From Actinophytocola algeriensis (GTDB lineage: Bacteria; Actinomycetota; Actinomycetes; Mycobacteriales; Pseudonocardiaceae), in NCBI RefSeq assembly GCF_014203735.1, contig NZ_JACHJQ010000002.1:1259780-1323779 (forward strand): DNA of 64,000 bases, in the 5' to 3' direction. This document shows, one piece after another, positions 29,170 to 41,665 of this stretch. Both the position numbers and the translations under genes were made by a program. How positions within the stretch are numbered: the first letter of the stretch is position 1; every line of letters starts with the position of its first letter. Below the pieces are notes generated by a model that was not told the DNA's origin, searched no databases, and was given only the letters and a program-made list of their open reading frames with translations.

Positions 29170-32100
29170 TCAGTCAAAGTCCCCTATCCTTTCGCCGATG
29201 ATCGGCCCGATCGTGGCCATCACGTCCGGCTTGACGATGTCGAAGTGGCCGCAGTCGAGCCGGTGGAACGTCGTGGCGCCGGTCAGGTGCGGCTGCCACA
29301 GCCCGGTCTCGTCGTGCGCCGCGGTGAAACCGAGCACCGGACCGTCGAACGTGCCGGGGGCGTGGCCGGTCATGGCACGCAGGTTGGCCATCGTGACGGC
29401 GACCAGCCGGTCGAGGGTCTCGTCGTCGAGCGAGTCGAGCGGGCTCGCGGCCGCGGCGAGCCGTTCCCTGCGATCGGCGCCGTCGCCCTCGACGAGCCCG
29501 TCCAGCCCGACGTGGTTCGCCTCCTCGATGGTGATCTCCGATGGCCCGTCCCCGCCCGGCAGCGCGTCCAGCAGGACGAGCAGCGACACGTCCTCGCCGC
29601 GGTCCCGCAGGTCCGCGGCCACCTGGTGCGCGAGGGTGCCGCCGAACGACCAGCCGACGAGGATGTACGGCCCGCTGCCGGACAACGCCATGATCCGGTT
29701 CCGGTAGTCCGCGGCCAGGCGGGTGGCGGTCCGGTCGTCGACGGGCCCGGCCCGCAGTCGCATGTCCTGCAACGCGTACACCGGGTGGCCTGCGGGGATG
29801 TGTCGCGACAGCGACGAGTAGCCCCAGCCGAGACCGTTCGCGGGCGGCAGCAGGAACACCGGCGCCCGCTCCCCCGCGCCGCGGTAGGTGAGCACGGTGT
29901 CCAGCTGCGCCGAACCGCCGTCGGCCATGAGCCGGTCGAGCTGCTCGACGGTCGGCGCCGCGAACACATCGCCCACCTCGAGCTCGCCACCGAGCACCGC
30001 GTTGATCCGGCTGACCAGCCGGATCACCAGCATCGAGTGGCCGCCCAGTTCGAAGAAGCTGTCGTCGACGCCCAGCTCCGACTCATCGAGGTCGAGCACC
30101 TCGGCGAACAGGTCGCGGAGGATCCGCTGGCGCGGCGTGGCCGGTTGCCGCCCGCCCGGCAGGGCGGCGGGCGCGGGCAACGCGGCCCGGTCGACCTTGC
30201 CGTTGGCGGTCAGGGGCAACGCGTCCAGCACCACCAGCACCGGTGGGACCATGTAGTCCGGGAGCGTGGTGGCGAGGTGCGCCCGCACGTCGTCGAGGTC
30301 GGGAGCGCGCGCACCCCGCACGAGGTAGCCGACCAGCGACAGCTCGCCGAGTCGGGTCTCGCGGGCGACGACGACCGACCCGCGCACGTCCTGGTGCCGG
30401 TCGAGCGCCGCCTCGATCTCGCCGAGCTCGATCCGGAAGCCGCGGATCTTCACCTGGTGGTCGGTGCGGCCGAGGTACTCCAGCCTGCCGTCGCGGGCCC
30501 ACCGGCCGAGGTCGCCGGTGCGGTACATGCGGGATCCCGGCGGGCCGTACGGGTCGGCGACGAACCGGCCCGCTGTCAGGCCCGGCCGACCGAGATAGCC
30601 ACGGGCCACCCCGGCGCCCGCGATGTACAGCTCCCCTGCCGTCGCGTCCGGCACCGGCCGCAGCCGGTCGTCGAGCACGTACACCCGGGTGTTGGCGACC
30701 GGCGCGCCGATGGCGGGCGAGCCGAGGCGGCCGTCGAGCCGGGCGCAGGTCGAGTAGACCGTGGTCTCCGTCGGGCCGTACAGATTGACGACCGCACCGC
30801 CGAGCTTGCGTAGTTCGTCGGCGACGTACCGTGGCAGCGCCTCCCCACCGGTGAGCACGCGAAGCGTGCGCAACGTCTCCGGCACGATGGTCAGCAGCAG
30901 CTGCCACAGGCTGGGCGTGGCCTGCATGATCGTGACGTGCTCACGCTCGATCAGCTCCGCGAGCCGGGCCGGCTCCCGCACCGACTCGCGGGGCACGAGC
31001 ACCAGGGTGCCGCCGCTGATCAGGGGCGGATACAGCTCCAGCACCGAGGCGTCGAACGCCGCGGTCGTCACGGCGGCCAGCCGGTCCTGTTCGCCGAGAC
31101 GCAGCCGGTCGCGCATGGCGAGCTGGAAGTTCACCAGGTTGCGGTGCGACACGACCACGCCCTTGGGCCGCCCGGTCGACCCCGACGTGTAGATCACGTA
31201 CGCGGCACCGTCGGCGGTGTGCCCGTCACCGGTCCCGGTGTCGACATCGAGGTCAAGATCGAGGTCATCGAGCACGATCCGGTCGCGGTCCGCGGGGAGC
31301 CGCCCGGCGGACGCCCGGTCGGTCAGCACGACCACGGGACCGGCGTCGTCGAGCATGAACGCGATGCGCTCCGCCGGGTACTCGGGGTCGACCGGCAGGT
31401 AGGCGCCACCCGCCTGCCACACCGCCAGGATCGCCACCGGCAACCAGTCCGATCTGGACAGTGCGAGCGCGACAAGCCGTTCCTGGCGCACGCCCCGCGC
31501 GCGGAGCACCCCGGCCAGCCGGGCAGCCCGGTCGAGCAGCTCGCGATAGGTGAGACGACGGTCGCCGGCCACCACCGCGACGTTGTCCGGGGTCTTGTCC
31601 GCCTGCGCCGCGATCAGGTCGAGGAGCCGGACGTCGGGGAGCGGTCTCGCCGTGTCGTTGCGCGTGGTGAGCAGCCGCTCCCTGTCCTCATGGTCGAGCA
31701 GGTCGACCTGGCTCAGCCGGACGTCCGGGTCCGCGGCCACCGTTTCCAGCACGCGCACCAGTTGCCGGGCGATGGACTCGGCCGCGTCGGGCCGGAACAG
31801 GTCGGTGGCGTACTCAACGACACCCTTGACCCCTGCCGGTTCCCCCGCCGCGTCCCGCTCCTCGCCAAGGTAGAAGGAGAGGTCGAACTTCGCGACGTCG
31901 CTCGCCGACCGCAGGACCGTGCATGGCAGGCCGAGCAGGTTCACGTGGCCGGTGCCGCCACTGGCGAGGGTGAAGAACACCTGGAACAGCGGGTGCCTCG
32001 ACGGCGAGCGGGCCGGTTGCAGTGCCTCAACGAGCCGGTCGAACGGCATGTCCTGGTGCTCGAACGCGGCGAGGTCGGTGTCGCGGGCCCGGTGCAGCAG

Positions 32101-33051
32101 CTCGGTGAACGTCGGGTCCCCGCCGGTGTCGGCACGCAGCACCAACGAGTTCACGAACAGCCCGACCAGCTCGTCGAGCGCCTCGTCGGTCCGGCCGGCC
32201 ACCGCGGAGCCGAGCGGAAGGTCCGTGCCGCAGCCGAGCCGGGTCAGCAGGGTCGCGATGGCCGCGTGCACGACCATGAACACACTCGTCCGCTCCCGGT
32301 GGGCCAGGTCGCACAGTCGCCTGTGGACGGTCGGCCCGGTCGCGAAGTCGACCGTGCCACCGCGGAACGAGGACTGGGCCGGGCGGGGGAAGTCCGTCGG
32401 CAGCGTCAGTTCCTCCGGCAGACCGGCCAGCGTCCCGCGCCAGAACTCGAGCTGCCTGCGGTACTCGCTCGTCGGCTCGTCGTCGCTGCCCATGAGTTCC
32501 CGTTGCCAGTACACGTAGTCGCGGTACTGCACGGGCAACGGCGACCACTGCGGGGCGGCACCGGCGAGCCGGGCCTGGTAGGCGGTGGTCAGGTCGTGGC
32601 TCAGCGGGCCCATCGACACGCCGTCGGTCGCGATGTGGTGCAGCAGCAGGACCAGCACGTGGTCGCGCGGGCCGACGGTGATCAGCCGCACCGACAGCGG
32701 GAGGTCGCGGGACAGGTCGAACGCGCGCGAGGTGGCCGCCGCCAGCCGGTCGTCCAGTTCCGCCGCGTCGATCACCTCGTGCACCAGGTCGATCCGCACG
32801 TCGTGTTCCGGCAGGATCCGCTGGGCGGGCTCGCCGTCCCGGTCGACGTAGACCGTGCGCAGGACCTCGTGCCTGCCCACCACATCCGTGACCGCGGCAC
32901 GCAACGCTTCGGTGTCGACCGCCGCGTGCACCCTGCTGACCAACGGGATGTTGTAGGTGGGCGACGGGCCCTCCAGCCGGTGCAGGAACCAGAACCGCCG
33001 CTGCGCGTAGGACAGCGGCAGCTCGTCCGTCGCGGCCGGTATCGTGGTCAC
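29170..33051 (-). CDS. NRPS, terminal module C-A-T-TE
   Basis: A 1293-residue protein. The C domain (~10-450) is of the LCL type with intact HHIATDG at 138-144. The A domain (~470-955) has [15 protein letters not shown] and the A10 Lys in TANGKVDR. My hand alignment to GrsA gives specificity residues D-A-L-Q-L-G-L-V-Y, with no confident match. The T domain carries Ser1006 in ELGGHS. The type I TE has Ser1135 (GWSFGG), Asp1162 and His1269 (CGHFD). There is no E domain. GTG at 33051 overlaps the upstream methyltransferase stop (GTGA). It should add the last residue and release the peptide by hydrolysis or cyclisation. Confidence 0.95.
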   Translation of the reverse strand: MTTIPAATDELPLSYAQRRFWFLHRLEGPSPTYNIPLVSRVHAAVDTEALRAAVTDVVGRHEVLRTVYVDRDGEPAQRILPEHDVRIDLVHEVIDAAELDDRLAAATSRAFDLSRDLPLSVRLITVGPRDHVLVLLLHHIATDGVSMGPLSHDLTTAYQARLAGAAPQWSPLPVQYRDYVYWQRELMGSDDEPTSEYRRQLEFWRGTLAGLPEELTLPTDFPRPAQSSFRGGTVDFATGPTVHRRLCDLAHRERTSVFMVVHAAIATLLTRLGCGTDLPLGSAVAGRTDEALDELVGLFVNSLVLRADTGGDPTFTELLHRARDTDLAAFEHQDMPFDRLVEALQPARSPSRHPLFQVFFTLASGGTGHVNLLGLPCTVLRSASDVAKFDLSFYLGEERDAAGEPAGVKGVVEYATDLFRPDAAESIARQLVRVLETVAADPDVRLSQVDLLDHEDRERLLTTRNDTARPLPDVRLLDLIAAQADKTPDNVAVVAGDRRLTYRELLDRAARLAGVLRARGVRQERLVALALSRSDWLPVAILAVWQAGGAYLPVDPEYPAERIAFMLDDAGPVVVLTDRASAGRLPADRDRIVLDDLDLDLDVDTGTGDGHTADGAAYVIYTSGSTGRPKGVVVSHRNLVNFQLAMRDRLRLGEQDRLAAVTTAAFDASVLELYPPLISGGTLVLVPRESVREPARLAELIEREHVTIMQATPSLWQLLLTIVPETLRTLRVLTGGEALPRYVADELRKLGGAVVNLYGPTETTVYSTCARLDGRLGSPAIGAPVANTRVYVLDDRLRPVPDATAGELYIAGAGVARGYLGRPGLTAGRFVADPYGPPGSRMYRTGDLGRWARDGRLEYLGRTDHQVKIRGFRIELGEIEAALDRHQDVRGSVVVARETRLGELSLVGYLVRGARAPDLDDVRAHLATTLPDYMVPPVLVVLDALPLTANGKVDRAALPAPAALPGGRQPATPRQRILRDLFAEVLDLDESELGVDDSFFELGGHSMLVIRLVSRINAVLGGELEVGDVFAAPTVEQLDRLMADGGSAQLDTVLTYRGAGERAPVFLLPPANGLGWGYSSLSRHIPAGHPVYALQDMRLRAGPVDDRTATRLAADYRNRIMALSGSGPYILVGWSFGGTLAHQVAADLRDRGEDVSLLVLLDALPGGDGPSEITIEEANHVGLDGLVEGDGADRRERLAAAASPLDSLDDETLDRLVAVTMANLRAMTGHAPGTFDGPVLGFTAAHDETGLWQPHLTGATTFHRLDCGHFDIVKPDVMATIGPIIGERIGDFD

Positions 33052-33869
33052 CGCTTCCGCCAGACGGTGACGTGGGACTCGAAGTAGTTGTACTCGCGCG
33101 GGTTCTCGCGCAGCACACCCGCCTCGTCGGACTCCGTGATCAGGTCGAAGTCCCTGTCCAGCAACGTCTTGAGCGCCTCCGCGCTCGGCGTGCGGGTCGC
33201 AGAGGAGCCGAGCCACTCGCCGGGCGGGGTGTACTCCGCGAGCCACGCCCACGGGCAGGAGACCATCATCAGCCCGCCCGCGCGCAGGAAGTCCACCGAC
33301 GCCGACAGCTGCGCCAGGCACGCTTCCGGCCGCCACACCCGGTCGAGCACATTGGACAGCACGACCGCGTCGAACGCATGTTCCTGTGCCTGCAACGTGT
33401 TCGCGTCGCCGACCGCGAACCGCACCCTGGCCCGCTCGCCGGGATCGGCGACGCGGATCCGCACCTCGCGGTAGAACGGGCCCTCCTCGATCACCGAGAA
33501 CGTCCCACCACCGTTGGCGGTCAACTCCCTGGCGATGCCGACCGACCGGCTGCTGGCGTCCACACCGAGAACGTCATCCCGCACCCATCGACTGAGTGCG
33601 TGGCTGAGGCCGCCAACGTTGCAGCCGACGTCGAGCGCTCTGGCCACCACGGTGCCGGTGCTGGCCGCGCACGACTGGAGCAGGTCGGACAGCCGCTGGC
33701 AGTAACCGTGCGCGTAGGCGAGCGGGTGCGATGTCCTGGTGAAGTTCTCCTCGAGGCTGCCGTAGTGCATGAGCAGGTACTTCGACAGGTCGCGTGACGT
33801 GTCGTACTGGGCGCCGGGGTCGTGTTCGAGCAGTTCGTCGCCTTTGAGCAGCACCGGGGGCACCGTCAT
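33048..33869 (-). CDS. SAM-dependent methyltransferase resembling the OvoA C-terminal (mercaptohistidine N-methyltransferase) family
   Basis: A 273-residue class I methyltransferase. The SAM motif [13 protein letters not shown] is at 80-92, acidic residue in VLGVDASS and post-motif in [11 protein letters not shown]. The order of blocks [60 protein letters not shown] and [10 protein letters not shown] follows the stand-alone version of the OvoA C-terminal domain. In OvoA that domain N-methylates the imidazole of thiohistidine. No OvoA sulfoxide-synthase domain exists here. Its place between two NRPS genes suggests methylation of an amino-acid building block or the peptide. The substrate is unknown. 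Confidence 0.75.
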   Translation of the reverse strand: MTVPPVLLKGDELLEHDPGAQYDTSRDLSKYLLMHYGSLEENFTRTSHPLAYAHGYCQRLSDLLQSCAASTGTVVARALDVGCNVGGLSHALSRWVRDDVLGVDASSRSVGIARELTANGGGTFSVIEEGPFYREVRIRVADPGERARVRFAVGDANTLQAQEHAFDAVVLSNVLDRVWRPEACLAQLSASVDFLRAGGLMMVSCPWAWLAEYTPPGEWLGSSATRTPSAEALKTLLDRDFDLITESDEAGVLRENPREYNYFESHVTVWRKR

Positions 33870-33870
33870 C

Positions 33871-36800
33871 TCATTTCCCTTTCGAGGTGGGTTCCGTTGA
33901 CCGACGCCGCAAGGCGGGCCGCGCCGACCGCACGGTCAACAGGTTGGGTTCGAGCGTGGCGACCGTCGGGTTCTCGAAGAGCAGCCGAACGCTCATCTCC
34001 ACGCCCAACGTCGACCGGATCCGGTTCACGAGGCGGGTCGCGAGAAGGGAATGGCCGCCGGCGTCGAAGAAGTTGTCAGCCACCCCGAACTCCGGCAGCC
34101 CCAGCACGTCGGCGAACAGACCGCACAACGTTTCCTGACGCGGGTTCTCCGGTCTGGCGCCGCCACCCGTGCGGTACACGGGCGCGGGCAGTGCGTCGCG
34201 GTCGAGTTTTCCGTTGGCGGTCAACGGCAACGCGTCGACGGGCACGAACGCGGCGGGCATCATGTAGTCCGGCAGCCTGGCCGCCAGCTCACCACGCAGC
34301 CGTGCCACGTCCACTGTCGACGGCACGACGTAGGCCACCAACCGCTTCTCACCCGACTGGTCGGTATGCGCGAGCACCGCGGCCTGCCGCACCTCGGCGC
34401 TCGCAGACAGCGCGCTCTCGATCTCACCGAGCTCGACGCGGAAGCCCCGGACCTTCACCTGGTCGTCGGAGCGGCCGAGGAACAGCAGGCGCCCAGCGGA
34501 GTCGTGGCGCACCATGTCACCGGTGCGGTACATCAGCTCGCCCGGCCGCCCGAACGGACAGGCCACGAACCGCTCCGCGGTCAGGCCCGGCCTGCCGACG
34601 TAACCGCGCGCCATGCCGGCGCCCGCGAGGTACAGCTCCCCCGCGACGCCCCTCGGCACCGGCTGCAGGAACTCGTCGAGCACGTAGCGGCGGGTGCCGC
34701 GCATCGGGTGTCCCAACGGGACGGTGGGCCCGACCTCCTCGCCCGCCCGCCACGGATACTGCGTCACGCACAGGGTCATCTCCGTCGGCCCGTACGTCGT
34801 GCGGACGATCGTGTCCGGACAGTTCCGCAGGGTGTGCTCGACCGCGCTCGCCGAGATCACGTCGCCGCCGGTGGTCACCTCGGTCAGGTCACCGAAGACG
34901 TCGACTAGATCGTCGGCGATCACCCGGAAGAGCCCGGCGGTCAGGCTCAGCCGCGTGACATCGCGCGTGCGGACCAGCGACCGCAACGTCATGACGTCGA
35001 GGTCACCCGGTGGTGCGACCACGACCGTGCCGCCCGCGAGCAGCGGCCCCCAGATCTCCCACGTGGTCGCGTCGAACGCGTGCGGCGAGTGCAACAGCAC
35101 CCGGTCGCCGGGTCCCATGGCCCACGCCGGGTCCAGGATCAGGTCGACGACACCCTGGTGGGTGATCTGGATGCCCTTCGGCTCGCCGGTGGAGCCGGAG
35201 GTGTACATGACGTAGCACAGCTGGCCGGGTCGCACGACCGGCAACGGCCCGGGCTCGTCGTCGATCACGTGGTCGCAGGTGAGCACGTGCCTGCCCGCCC
35301 GCGCCGCGGCGACCGCGAGCTCGTGGTCGGCGAACGCCTTGTCCACGAAGAGGACCGGCGAGCCGCTGTCCGCGTCGACCGACCGCATCCGCGCGAGCGG
35401 GTACGCGGCGGAGATCGGCAGATAGGCGCCGCCCGCCTTGAGCGTGGCCAGGAACGCGACGATGAGGTCAGAAGATCGTTCCATGAGCACCGGGACCGTG
35501 GTCTCCGCACCGACACCCGCCGCGCGCAGCACCCTGGCCAGCCGCTCGGCCCGCTCCTGTAGTTCCACATAGGACAGTTCAGTCGTGCCGTCGGTGACCG
35601 CGACCGCGTGCGGGGACCGTGCCACCGCGGCGTCGAACGCCGCCACGACCGTGCCGGGCTCGGTGGCCGGGGTGTCGTCCGCTTCGGTGAGCAGACGCCG
35701 TTCGGCGTCGGTCAGGATGTCGAACCGGCCCAGCCTCGTCGCCGGGTCCGCCGCGGCCAGAGCCAGGATCCTGGCCAGCCGCGTGCCGAGCAGCTCGGCG
35801 GTCTCGTGCGTGAACAGGTCGGTGGCGTAGCCGATGCTGATGGCGAGATCGGCGTCCACCGGCTCGTCGGAGACCGTGATGTCCAGGTCGAACTTGACGA
35901 TGTTCAGCCTGGTCGGCTCCGCCTCCGCGTCGAGTCCTGCCAGCGGGAACGAGCTGGGCGCCCGGTCCGCGCGGGACAGCGCGACCTGGAACAACGGATG
36001 CCTGGCGAGCGACCTGGCCGGGCGCAGGTGCTCGACGAGGCGCTCGAACGGCAGGTCCTGGTGGTCGAGCGCGGTGAGGTCGGCGTCGCGGACCCGGCAC
36101 AGCAGCTCGGCGAAGGTCGGGTTGCCCGAGGTGTCGTTGCGCAGCACCAGCGAGTTGACGAAGAACCCGACCAGATCGTCCAGCACGTCGTCGGCCCGGC
36201 CCGCGACCACGGTGCCGAGCGGGATGTCGGTGCCGCACCCCATCCTGGTCAGCAGCGCCGCGATGGCGGCCTGCACCACCATGAACGACGTCGCGTCGTT
36301 GGCGCGCGCCAGCGCCCGCAACTTCGCGTGCGTCGCGGCGTCGACGGACACGTCCACTCGGCCCGCCCGGTAGGACGCCTGGGCCGGGCGCGGAAAGTCC
36401 GTCGGCAGCGCGAGTTCCTCGGGCAGTCCGGCCAGCGCCGTGCTCCAGTACCGGAGCTGCCTGCTGATCTCGCCGTCCGGATCGTCCTCCTCGCCGAGCA
36501 GTTCTCGTTGCCAGAGCGTGTAGTCCCGGTACTGCACCGGCAGTGCCGCCCACACCGGCGCGGCGCCGGCGCGGCGCGCGGCGTACGCGGTGGACAGGTC
36601 CCGGCTCAGCGGGCCCATCGAGACCCCGTCGCCCGCGATGTGGTGCAGTGTCAGCACCAGCAGGTGCTCCTCGTCGCTGACACTGAACAACCGGACCGCC
36701 AGCGGGAGGTCGGCAGCCAGGTCGAACGCGCGGGCCGAGGCCGCGGTCACCGCGGGTTCCAGCGCGTCGGGCGACACCGTCTCGTGCGCGAAGTCGACGC

Positions 36801-39800
36801 TGGCCATGGCGGCAGGGATGATCCGCTGCGCGGGCTCGCCGTCGATCTCGGCGAAGACCGTGCGCAGCACTTCGTGGCGGGTGACCACATCACCGATGGC
36901 GGCCCGCAGTGCCGCGACGTCGACACGACCGCGCAGGCGGGTCGTCACCGGCACGTTGTAGGTGGCGGTCGCCCCCTCCAGGCGGTGCAGGAACCACAAC
37001 CGGCGCTGCGCGAACGACAACGGCAGCGGCTCCGGTGGGTCCGCGACCGCGCGCAGCGGCGGGCGGACGGCGCCGGACACCAGGTGCGGCTCCAACGTGG
37101 CGACCGTGGCGTTCTCGAACAGCAGCCGGACACCCAACTCCACGTTCAGCGTCGACCGGATCCGGTTCACCAGCCGCGTCGCCAGCAGGGAATGCCCGCC
37201 CATGACGAAGAAGTTGTCGTCCACACCGACCCCAGGCAGGCCGAGCACGGCGGCGAACAGCTGGCACAGCACCTCCTGCCGCGCCGTGCGGGGCTTGCCG
37301 CTGCCCGCCCCCGTGCCGTACGCCGGCGCTGGCAACGCCCGCCAGTCGAGCTTTCCGTTCGAGGTCAACGGCAACTCGTCCACCTGGACGAACGCCGACG
37401 GCACCATGTAGTCCGGCAGCCGCGCACCCAGTTCCCTGCGCAGCACCGGCACGTCGACCGTCCCGTCGGCAGGCACCACGTACGCCACCAGCCGCTTGTC
37501 GCCGGGCTGGTCGGTCCGCACGACCACCGCGGCCTGCCGCACGCAGTCGACGGCGGCCAGCGCGGTCTCGATCTCGCCGAGCTCGATCCGGAAACCCCGC
37601 ACCTTCACCTGGTTGTCGGAGCGGCCGACGAACACCAGCCTGCCGTCGGGCAACCACCGCACGACGTCCCCGGAGCGGTACATCACCGTGCCGGGCGGCC
37701 CGAACGGGCACGCGACCCAGCTCGCCGCGGTCAGTGCGGGCCTGCCGACGTAGCCGCGCCCCAGACCGGGGCCCGCCACGTACAGCTCGCCTGCCACGCC
37801 CACCGGTACCGGCCGCAGGAACTGGTCCAGCACGTAGAGATCGGTGTTGGCGACCGGCACGCCGAGCGTGACCGGCTCATCCGCGTGGAGCCAGGCACCG
37901 GTGCTGATGACCGTCGCCTCGCTCGGCCCGTAGGAGTTCACCAGCCGGTGGCCGGTCCCCCAGTTGTCGACCAGCCACTGCGGCACCTCCTCACCGGCCA
38001 CGATGAGCATCGCGCTCGCCGGGAACGTCCCCGGCCGCAACGAGGCGAGCAGTGACGGCGTGACCGTGACGTGTGTGGTCCGGCGGATCAGCTCGGCGTC
38101 GGCGGTGTCGGCGGCGGTGAGCCGGTCCGGGTCGAAGGGGATCACGGCGCCACCGGCCAGCAGCGCCATGAGGATCTCCCACGGCGAGCCGTCGAAGCCG
38201 ATCGAGCAGATCTGCAGGACGCGGCTGCCCGGCCGGACCTCGAAGTCGTCGCGGAAGCGGTGCTGCAGCCGGGTGATGCCGCGGTGCGTGAGCACCGCAC
38301 CCTTCGGGGTGCCGGTCGAGCCGGACGTGTAGATCACGTAGGCGCCGTTGTCCAGTGACAGCCGGGGCGGTGGGTTGTCCTCGGGCAGGCTCGCGATCTC
38401 GTGCCACAGAACGGCGCCCGCGCTCAGCCGTGGCGCGGCGGTGACCGGCAGGTGGTCCTCGTCGTCGACGATGACCACGGCGGGCGCGGTCTCCTCGAGG
38501 ATCCGCTGCTTGCGCGCGGTCGGGTAGGCGGGCTCGACCGGGACGTAGCAGCCGCCCGCCTTCGCGACCGCCAGCATCACCGTGACGAGGTCCGGCGACC
38601 GGCGCATCGACACCGCGACGTGCACGTCCGGGCCGACACCGTGGCCGATGAGGTGATGCGCCAGCCGGTTGGCCATGGCGTTCAGCTCGCGGTAGGTCAC
38701 GTCCCGCCCGGCGACGACCGCGACCTCGTCCGGGTGCTCGCGCACCTGCTGTTCGAAGAGGGCGGGCAGGGTCTCTTGCGGCACGCGTGGCGTGGCGGCG
38801 TTGAACTCGTCGAGCACGCGAGTGCGCTCGGCCTCGCCGAGGATCTCGACCGAGGACAGCGGCAGGTCCGGCGCGGCGGCGACCTGGGTCAGCAACCGCA
38901 CCAGGCGGTGTCCCACAGTCTCGGCGCCGGCCCTGGTGAACAGGTCCTCCGCGTAGGTGACCTTCAGCTGCAGGTCGCCGTCGGCACGGACGACGAACCC
39001 GAAGAACAGGTCGAACTTCGCGGTGTCGAACGGCGGCTGCTCGGCGACGCCGTTGAGGCCGGTCAACGCCAGCACGTCCCCACGGTCGACGGTCATGGCC
39101 ATCTGGAAGAGCGGGTGCCTGGCGAGCGACCGCGTGGGATGGAGGTGTTCGACGAGGCGCTCGAACGGCAGGTCCTGGTGGTCGAACGCGGCCAGGTCGG
39201 CGTCCCTGGTCCGGTCGACCAGCTCGGCGAACGTGGGGTTGCCCTCGGTGTTGTTCCGCAGTACCAGCGAGTTCACGAAGAACCCGACCATGTCGTCGAG
39301 CGCCTCGTCGGCGCGGCCGGAGACCACGGTCCCCAACGGGATGTCGCTGCCGCAGCCGAGCCGGGTCAGCAACGCCGCGGTCGCCGCCTGCACCACCATG
39401 AACAGCGTCGCGTCGTGCGTACGGGCCAGGTCGACGAGTGCGGCGTGAATCGCGGCGTCGATGGTCAAGTCCACCCTGCCCGCGCGGTACGACGCGTGCG
39501 CCGGGCGCGGGAAGTCCGTCGGGAGCGCCAGTTCCTCCGGCAGCCCGTCCAGCGCCGTGCGCCAGTACCGGAGCTGCCTGCTGATCTCGCTGTCCGGGTC
39601 GTCCTCCGCGCCCAGCAGTTCCCGCTGCCACAACGTGTAGTCCTGGTACTGCACCGGAAGCGGCTCCCACTCGGGGGCGCCGCCTGCACAGCGGGCGACA
39701 TACGCCGTCGACAGATCACGGCTCAACGGACCCATGGACGCGCCGTCGCCCGCGATGTGGTGCAGCGTCAACACCAGCACGTGCTCGCGTTCCCCCACAC

Positions 39801-40146
39801 TGAACAACCGCGCCGACAGCGGCGGCTCGGCCGCCAGGTCGAACACCCGCGAGGACGCGGCCAGCACCGCCGCGTCCAGCTCCGCGGCGTCCACCACCTG
39901 GTGCGCGAAGTCGATCCGCACCTCGTCGACCGGGATCACCAGCTGCACCGGCTCGCCGTCGGCTTCGACGTACACGGTGCGCAGCACCTCGTGCCTGGCC
40001 ACCACGTCAGCGATGGCCGCCGACAGCGCGGCCACGTCCATCGCGTCGTGAATCCGGGTGATCACCGGGATGTTGTAGGTGGCCGATGGTCCTTCCAGCC
40101 GGTGCAGGAACCACAGGCGGCGCTGCGAAAACGACAACGGGATCAT
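33871..40146 (-). CDS. NRPS, two modules C-A-T-C-A-T
   Basis: A 2091-residue synthetase. Domains: C1 ~1-435 (HHIAGDG 129-135), A1 ~460-940 (A10 Lys932), T1 Ser986, C2 ~1040-1475 (HHIAGDG 1168-1174), A2 ~1495-1990 (Lys1980), T2 Ser2033. All catalytic motifs are intact, and both C domains are LCL-like ([16 protein letters not shown]). Hand-read specificity residues: A1 D-G-W-T-I-A-S-V-I, sharing six of nine with the Phe code of GrsA; A2 D-A-W-S-T-G-T-L-C, whose G-T-L-C end resembles Dpg-activating domains. It starts directly with a C domain although it encodes the first modules, so an unseen starter is implied. No E or MT domains. Confidence 0.96.
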   Translation of the reverse strand: MIPLSFSQRRLWFLHRLEGPSATYNIPVITRIHDAMDVAALSAAIADVVARHEVLRTVYVEADGEPVQLVIPVDEVRIDFAHQVVDAAELDAAVLAASSRVFDLAAEPPLSARLFSVGEREHVLVLTLHHIAGDGASMGPLSRDLSTAYVARCAGGAPEWEPLPVQYQDYTLWQRELLGAEDDPDSEISRQLRYWRTALDGLPEELALPTDFPRPAHASYRAGRVDLTIDAAIHAALVDLARTHDATLFMVVQAATAALLTRLGCGSDIPLGTVVSGRADEALDDMVGFFVNSLVLRNNTEGNPTFAELVDRTRDADLAAFDHQDLPFERLVEHLHPTRSLARHPLFQMAMTVDRGDVLALTGLNGVAEQPPFDTAKFDLFFGFVVRADGDLQLKVTYAEDLFTRAGAETVGHRLVRLLTQVAAAPDLPLSSVEILGEAERTRVLDEFNAATPRVPQETLPALFEQQVREHPDEVAVVAGRDVTYRELNAMANRLAHHLIGHGVGPDVHVAVSMRRSPDLVTVMLAVAKAGGCYVPVEPAYPTARKQRILEETAPAVVIVDDEDHLPVTAAPRLSAGAVLWHEIASLPEDNPPPRLSLDNGAYVIYTSGSTGTPKGAVLTHRGITRLQHRFRDDFEVRPGSRVLQICSIGFDGSPWEILMALLAGGAVIPFDPDRLTAADTADAELIRRTTHVTVTPSLLASLRPGTFPASAMLIVAGEEVPQWLVDNWGTGHRLVNSYGPSEATVISTGAWLHADEPVTLGVPVANTDLYVLDQFLRPVPVGVAGELYVAGPGLGRGYVGRPALTAASWVACPFGPPGTVMYRSGDVVRWLPDGRLVFVGRSDNQVKVRGFRIELGEIETALAAVDCVRQAAVVVRTDQPGDKRLVAYVVPADGTVDVPVLRRELGARLPDYMVPSAFVQVDELPLTSNGKLDWRALPAPAYGTGAGSGKPRTARQEVLCQLFAAVLGLPGVGVDDNFFVMGGHSLLATRLVNRIRSTLNVELGVRLLFENATVATLEPHLVSGAVRPPLRAVADPPEPLPLSFAQRRLWFLHRLEGATATYNVPVTTRLRGRVDVAALRAAIGDVVTRHEVLRTVFAEIDGEPAQRIIPAAMASVDFAHETVSPDALEPAVTAASARAFDLAADLPLAVRLFSVSDEEHLLVLTLHHIAGDGVSMGPLSRDLSTAYAARRAGAAPVWAALPVQYRDYTLWQRELLGEEDDPDGEISRQLRYWSTALAGLPEELALPTDFPRPAQASYRAGRVDVSVDAATHAKLRALARANDATSFMVVQAAIAALLTRMGCGTDIPLGTVVAGRADDVLDDLVGFFVNSLVLRNDTSGNPTFAELLCRVRDADLTALDHQDLPFERLVEHLRPARSLARHPLFQVALSRADRAPSSFPLAGLDAEAEPTRLNIVKFDLDITVSDEPVDADLAISIGYATDLFTHETAELLGTRLARILALAAADPATRLGRFDILTDAERRLLTEADDTPATEPGTVVAAFDAAVARSPHAVAVTDGTTELSYVELQERAERLARVLRAAGVGAETTVPVLMERSSDLIVAFLATLKAGGAYLPISAAYPLARMRSVDADSGSPVLFVDKAFADHELAVAAARAGRHVLTCDHVIDDEPGPLPVVRPGQLCYVMYTSGSTGEPKGIQITHQGVVDLILDPAWAMGPGDRVLLHSPHAFDATTWEIWGPLLAGGTVVVAPPGDLDVMTLRSLVRTRDVTRLSLTAGLFRVIADDLVDVFGDLTEVTTGGDVISASAVEHTLRNCPDTIVRTTYGPTEMTLCVTQYPWRAGEEVGPTVPLGHPMRGTRRYVLDEFLQPVPRGVAGELYLAGAGMARGYVGRPGLTAERFVACPFGRPGELMYRTGDMVRHDSAGRLLFLGRSDDQVKVRGFRVELGEIESALSASAEVRQAAVLAHTDQSGEKRLVAYVVPSTVDVARLRGELAARLPDYMMPAAFVPVDALPLTANGKLDRDALPAPVYRTGGGARPENPRQETLCGLFADVLGLPEFGVADNFFDAGGHSLLATRLVNRIRSTLGVEMSVRLLFENPTVATLEPNLLTVRSARPALRRRSTEPTSKGK

Positions 40147-41456
40147 GCTTGGCCACTCTCTTTCACGAAGCCGGTCAGCCGTTTCATACCTTCGGTGATC
40201 TCCGCGGGGCTGAGGTGGCTGAACGACAGCCGGATCCGCGGCCGGGCACGCCCGTCGCCGTGGAAGTGGTGAATGGGCGTCCACAGCACGCCGTGGTCGC
40301 GTGCGGACCGTTCCAGCTCCTCGTCCCCGGCCACGAACGGCACGTTCAGCACGATGAAGAACCCGCCGCCGGGGTCGTTCCAGGTGACCTCGGGTGTCGT
40401 CCCCTCGGGAAACGCCTCGGCCAGCCCGGCACGCAGCATCCGCAGGTTGCGCAGGCAGGCGTCGACCTCACGTTTGTTGGCGGCCCGGATGCTGAACCCG
40501 TGGTCCAGCAGCTTCCCGGCGATCACCGCCTGCCCGATGGGCGCGGTGTTGACCGTCAGGACGCTCTTCAGCTTGGCCAGCTGGTCGGCGAGCGACTCGG
40601 TGCGCGCGCCGACGGTGACCGGCTGGTCCGCGACGGCGAACCCGACCCGCGCGCCGGGGAACACCGTCTTCGCGAAGGAGCAGACGTACACCACCCGGCA
40701 GGAGGTGTCGAGCGCCTTCAGCGTCGGCACGCGTTCCTGGTCGCCAGTGAACAGGCTGTACGGGTTGTCTTCGATCAGCAGGATCTGCTCGTCCTCGGCG
40801 ATCCGCAGCAACTCCCGCCGGGTGGCGAGCGACATGCTCAGCCCGGTCGGGTTGGCGAAGTCGGTGTTGAGGTACAGCACGCACGGGCGCGCGCCGGCAG
40901 CACGCGCCGTGTGGATCGCGGTGCGCAGCTCGGCCAGGTCGATGCCGTCGGCGGTGCTCGGCACCGGAATGGCCCGCATATCCGCGAGCCGCGCGGCGCC
41001 GGTGAAGCCGACATACGCTGGCCGCACGTAGAACGCGACGTCGTCGGCCGTACGGCGAAGCGCCCGCAGCACGAGGTAGATCGCCTCCTGGGCGCCGACG
41101 GTCACCACGATCGACTCCGGATCGACGTCGATGCCCTCGTCGACGAGCAGCATCCTGGCGATGAGGTCGTGGATGATGCCCTTGGTGCGGCCGTACTGGA
41201 GCAGTGTCCGGCGCACCCGCACCTCGTCGCCGCCGCATTGCCGCATCAGGTGCGCGACATACGTGTCCACGTAGTGGTGGACCAGGTCGGTGGAGAAGAA
41301 CTCGTCGTAGGGCCTGCCCGCCGCGAACGAGATGGCGTCGGGAAAGCGCAACGCGATCTCGTTGAGGAAATTCATCACGTCCGCGTCGGCCGAGCCGACG
41401 AACGAGCACAGGTCGTCGACGGCCAGCGGGGGAACGATTCCGGTCACCGAGGTCAT
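40143..41456 (-). CDS. hpgT: HpgT/Pgat-like aminotransferase for dihydroxyphenylglycine
   Basis: A 437-residue PLP enzyme of the fold-type I, AAT-I/2-aminoadipate type used in glycopeptide pathways to turn (di)hydroxyphenylglyoxylate into Hpg or Dpg. Visible are [49 protein letters not shown] and the Schiff-base Lys263 in [15 protein letters not shown]. It overlaps mbtH and the NRPS start by a few bases. No Hpg-forming genes (hmaS, hmo) are present in the window, so Dpg is the expected product. Confidence 0.88.
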   Translation of the reverse strand: MTSVTGIVPPLAVDDLCSFVGSADADVMNFLNEIALRFPDAISFAAGRPYDEFFSTDLVHHYVDTYVAHLMRQCGGDEVRVRRTLLQYGRTKGIIHDLIARMLLVDEGIDVDPESIVVTVGAQEAIYLVLRALRRTADDVAFYVRPAYVGFTGAARLADMRAIPVPSTADGIDLAELRTAIHTARAAGARPCVLYLNTDFANPTGLSMSLATRRELLRIAEDEQILLIEDNPYSLFTGDQERVPTLKALDTSCRVVYVCSFAKTVFPGARVGFAVADQPVTVGARTESLADQLAKLKSVLTVNTAPIGQAVIAGKLLDHGFSIRAANKREVDACLRNLRMLRAGLAEAFPEGTTPEVTWNDPGGGFFIVLNVPFVAGDEELERSARDHGVLWTPIHHFHGDGRARPRIRLSFSHLSPAEITEGMKRLTGFVKESGQA

Positions 41457-41665
41457 CAACCCGCCCGCATCGCGGCGATCAGGCTGTCCGGCCGCATGTC
41501 CACCCAGTTCGTTTCGACGTATTCGACACAGGCCGCACGCGGTGAATCGGGCAGCCGCACCGTCCAGCCGGCGGGCACCTCGGCGAATGACGGCCAGACG
41601 CAGTGCTGACCCTCGTCGTTCACCAGGACCTGGAAACTGCCATTCTCGTCGTCGAACGGATTCAT
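41456..41665 (-). CDS. mbtH: MbtH-like protein
   Basis: A 69-residue protein that binds and activates adenylation domains. The family signature is complete: MNPFDDENGSFQVLVNDEGQ, HCVWPSFAEVPAGW and TNWVDMRP, with the conserved Trp residues. GGGGAGG lies 8 bases before ATG 41665. An upstream in-frame ATG at 41776 would add 37 unconserved residues and is not preferred. It is the first gene of the biosynthetic operon and overlaps the aminotransferase start (ATGA). Confidence 0.96.
   Translation of the reverse strand: MNPFDDENGSFQVLVNDEGQHCVWPSFAEVPAGWTVRLPDSPRAACVEYVETNWVDMRPDSLIAAMRAG

Noticed and set aside
27991..30813. A 940-codon plus-strand open frame opposite dpgA and the NRPS
   Set aside because: It is antisense to well-supported genes and shows the His/Arg/Val/Pro-rich composition typical of shadow frames in high-GC DNA.
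30937..33087. A 716-codon plus-strand frame opposite the NRPS C-A region
   Set aside because: Composition mirrors the antisense strand of the C and A domains. No start signal or domain.
40147..40284. N-terminal extension of the first NRPS to 40284
   Set aside because: The extra 46 residues overlap the aminotransferase coding end and show no homology. ATG 40146 overlaps the preceding stop and begins at the C1 core motif.
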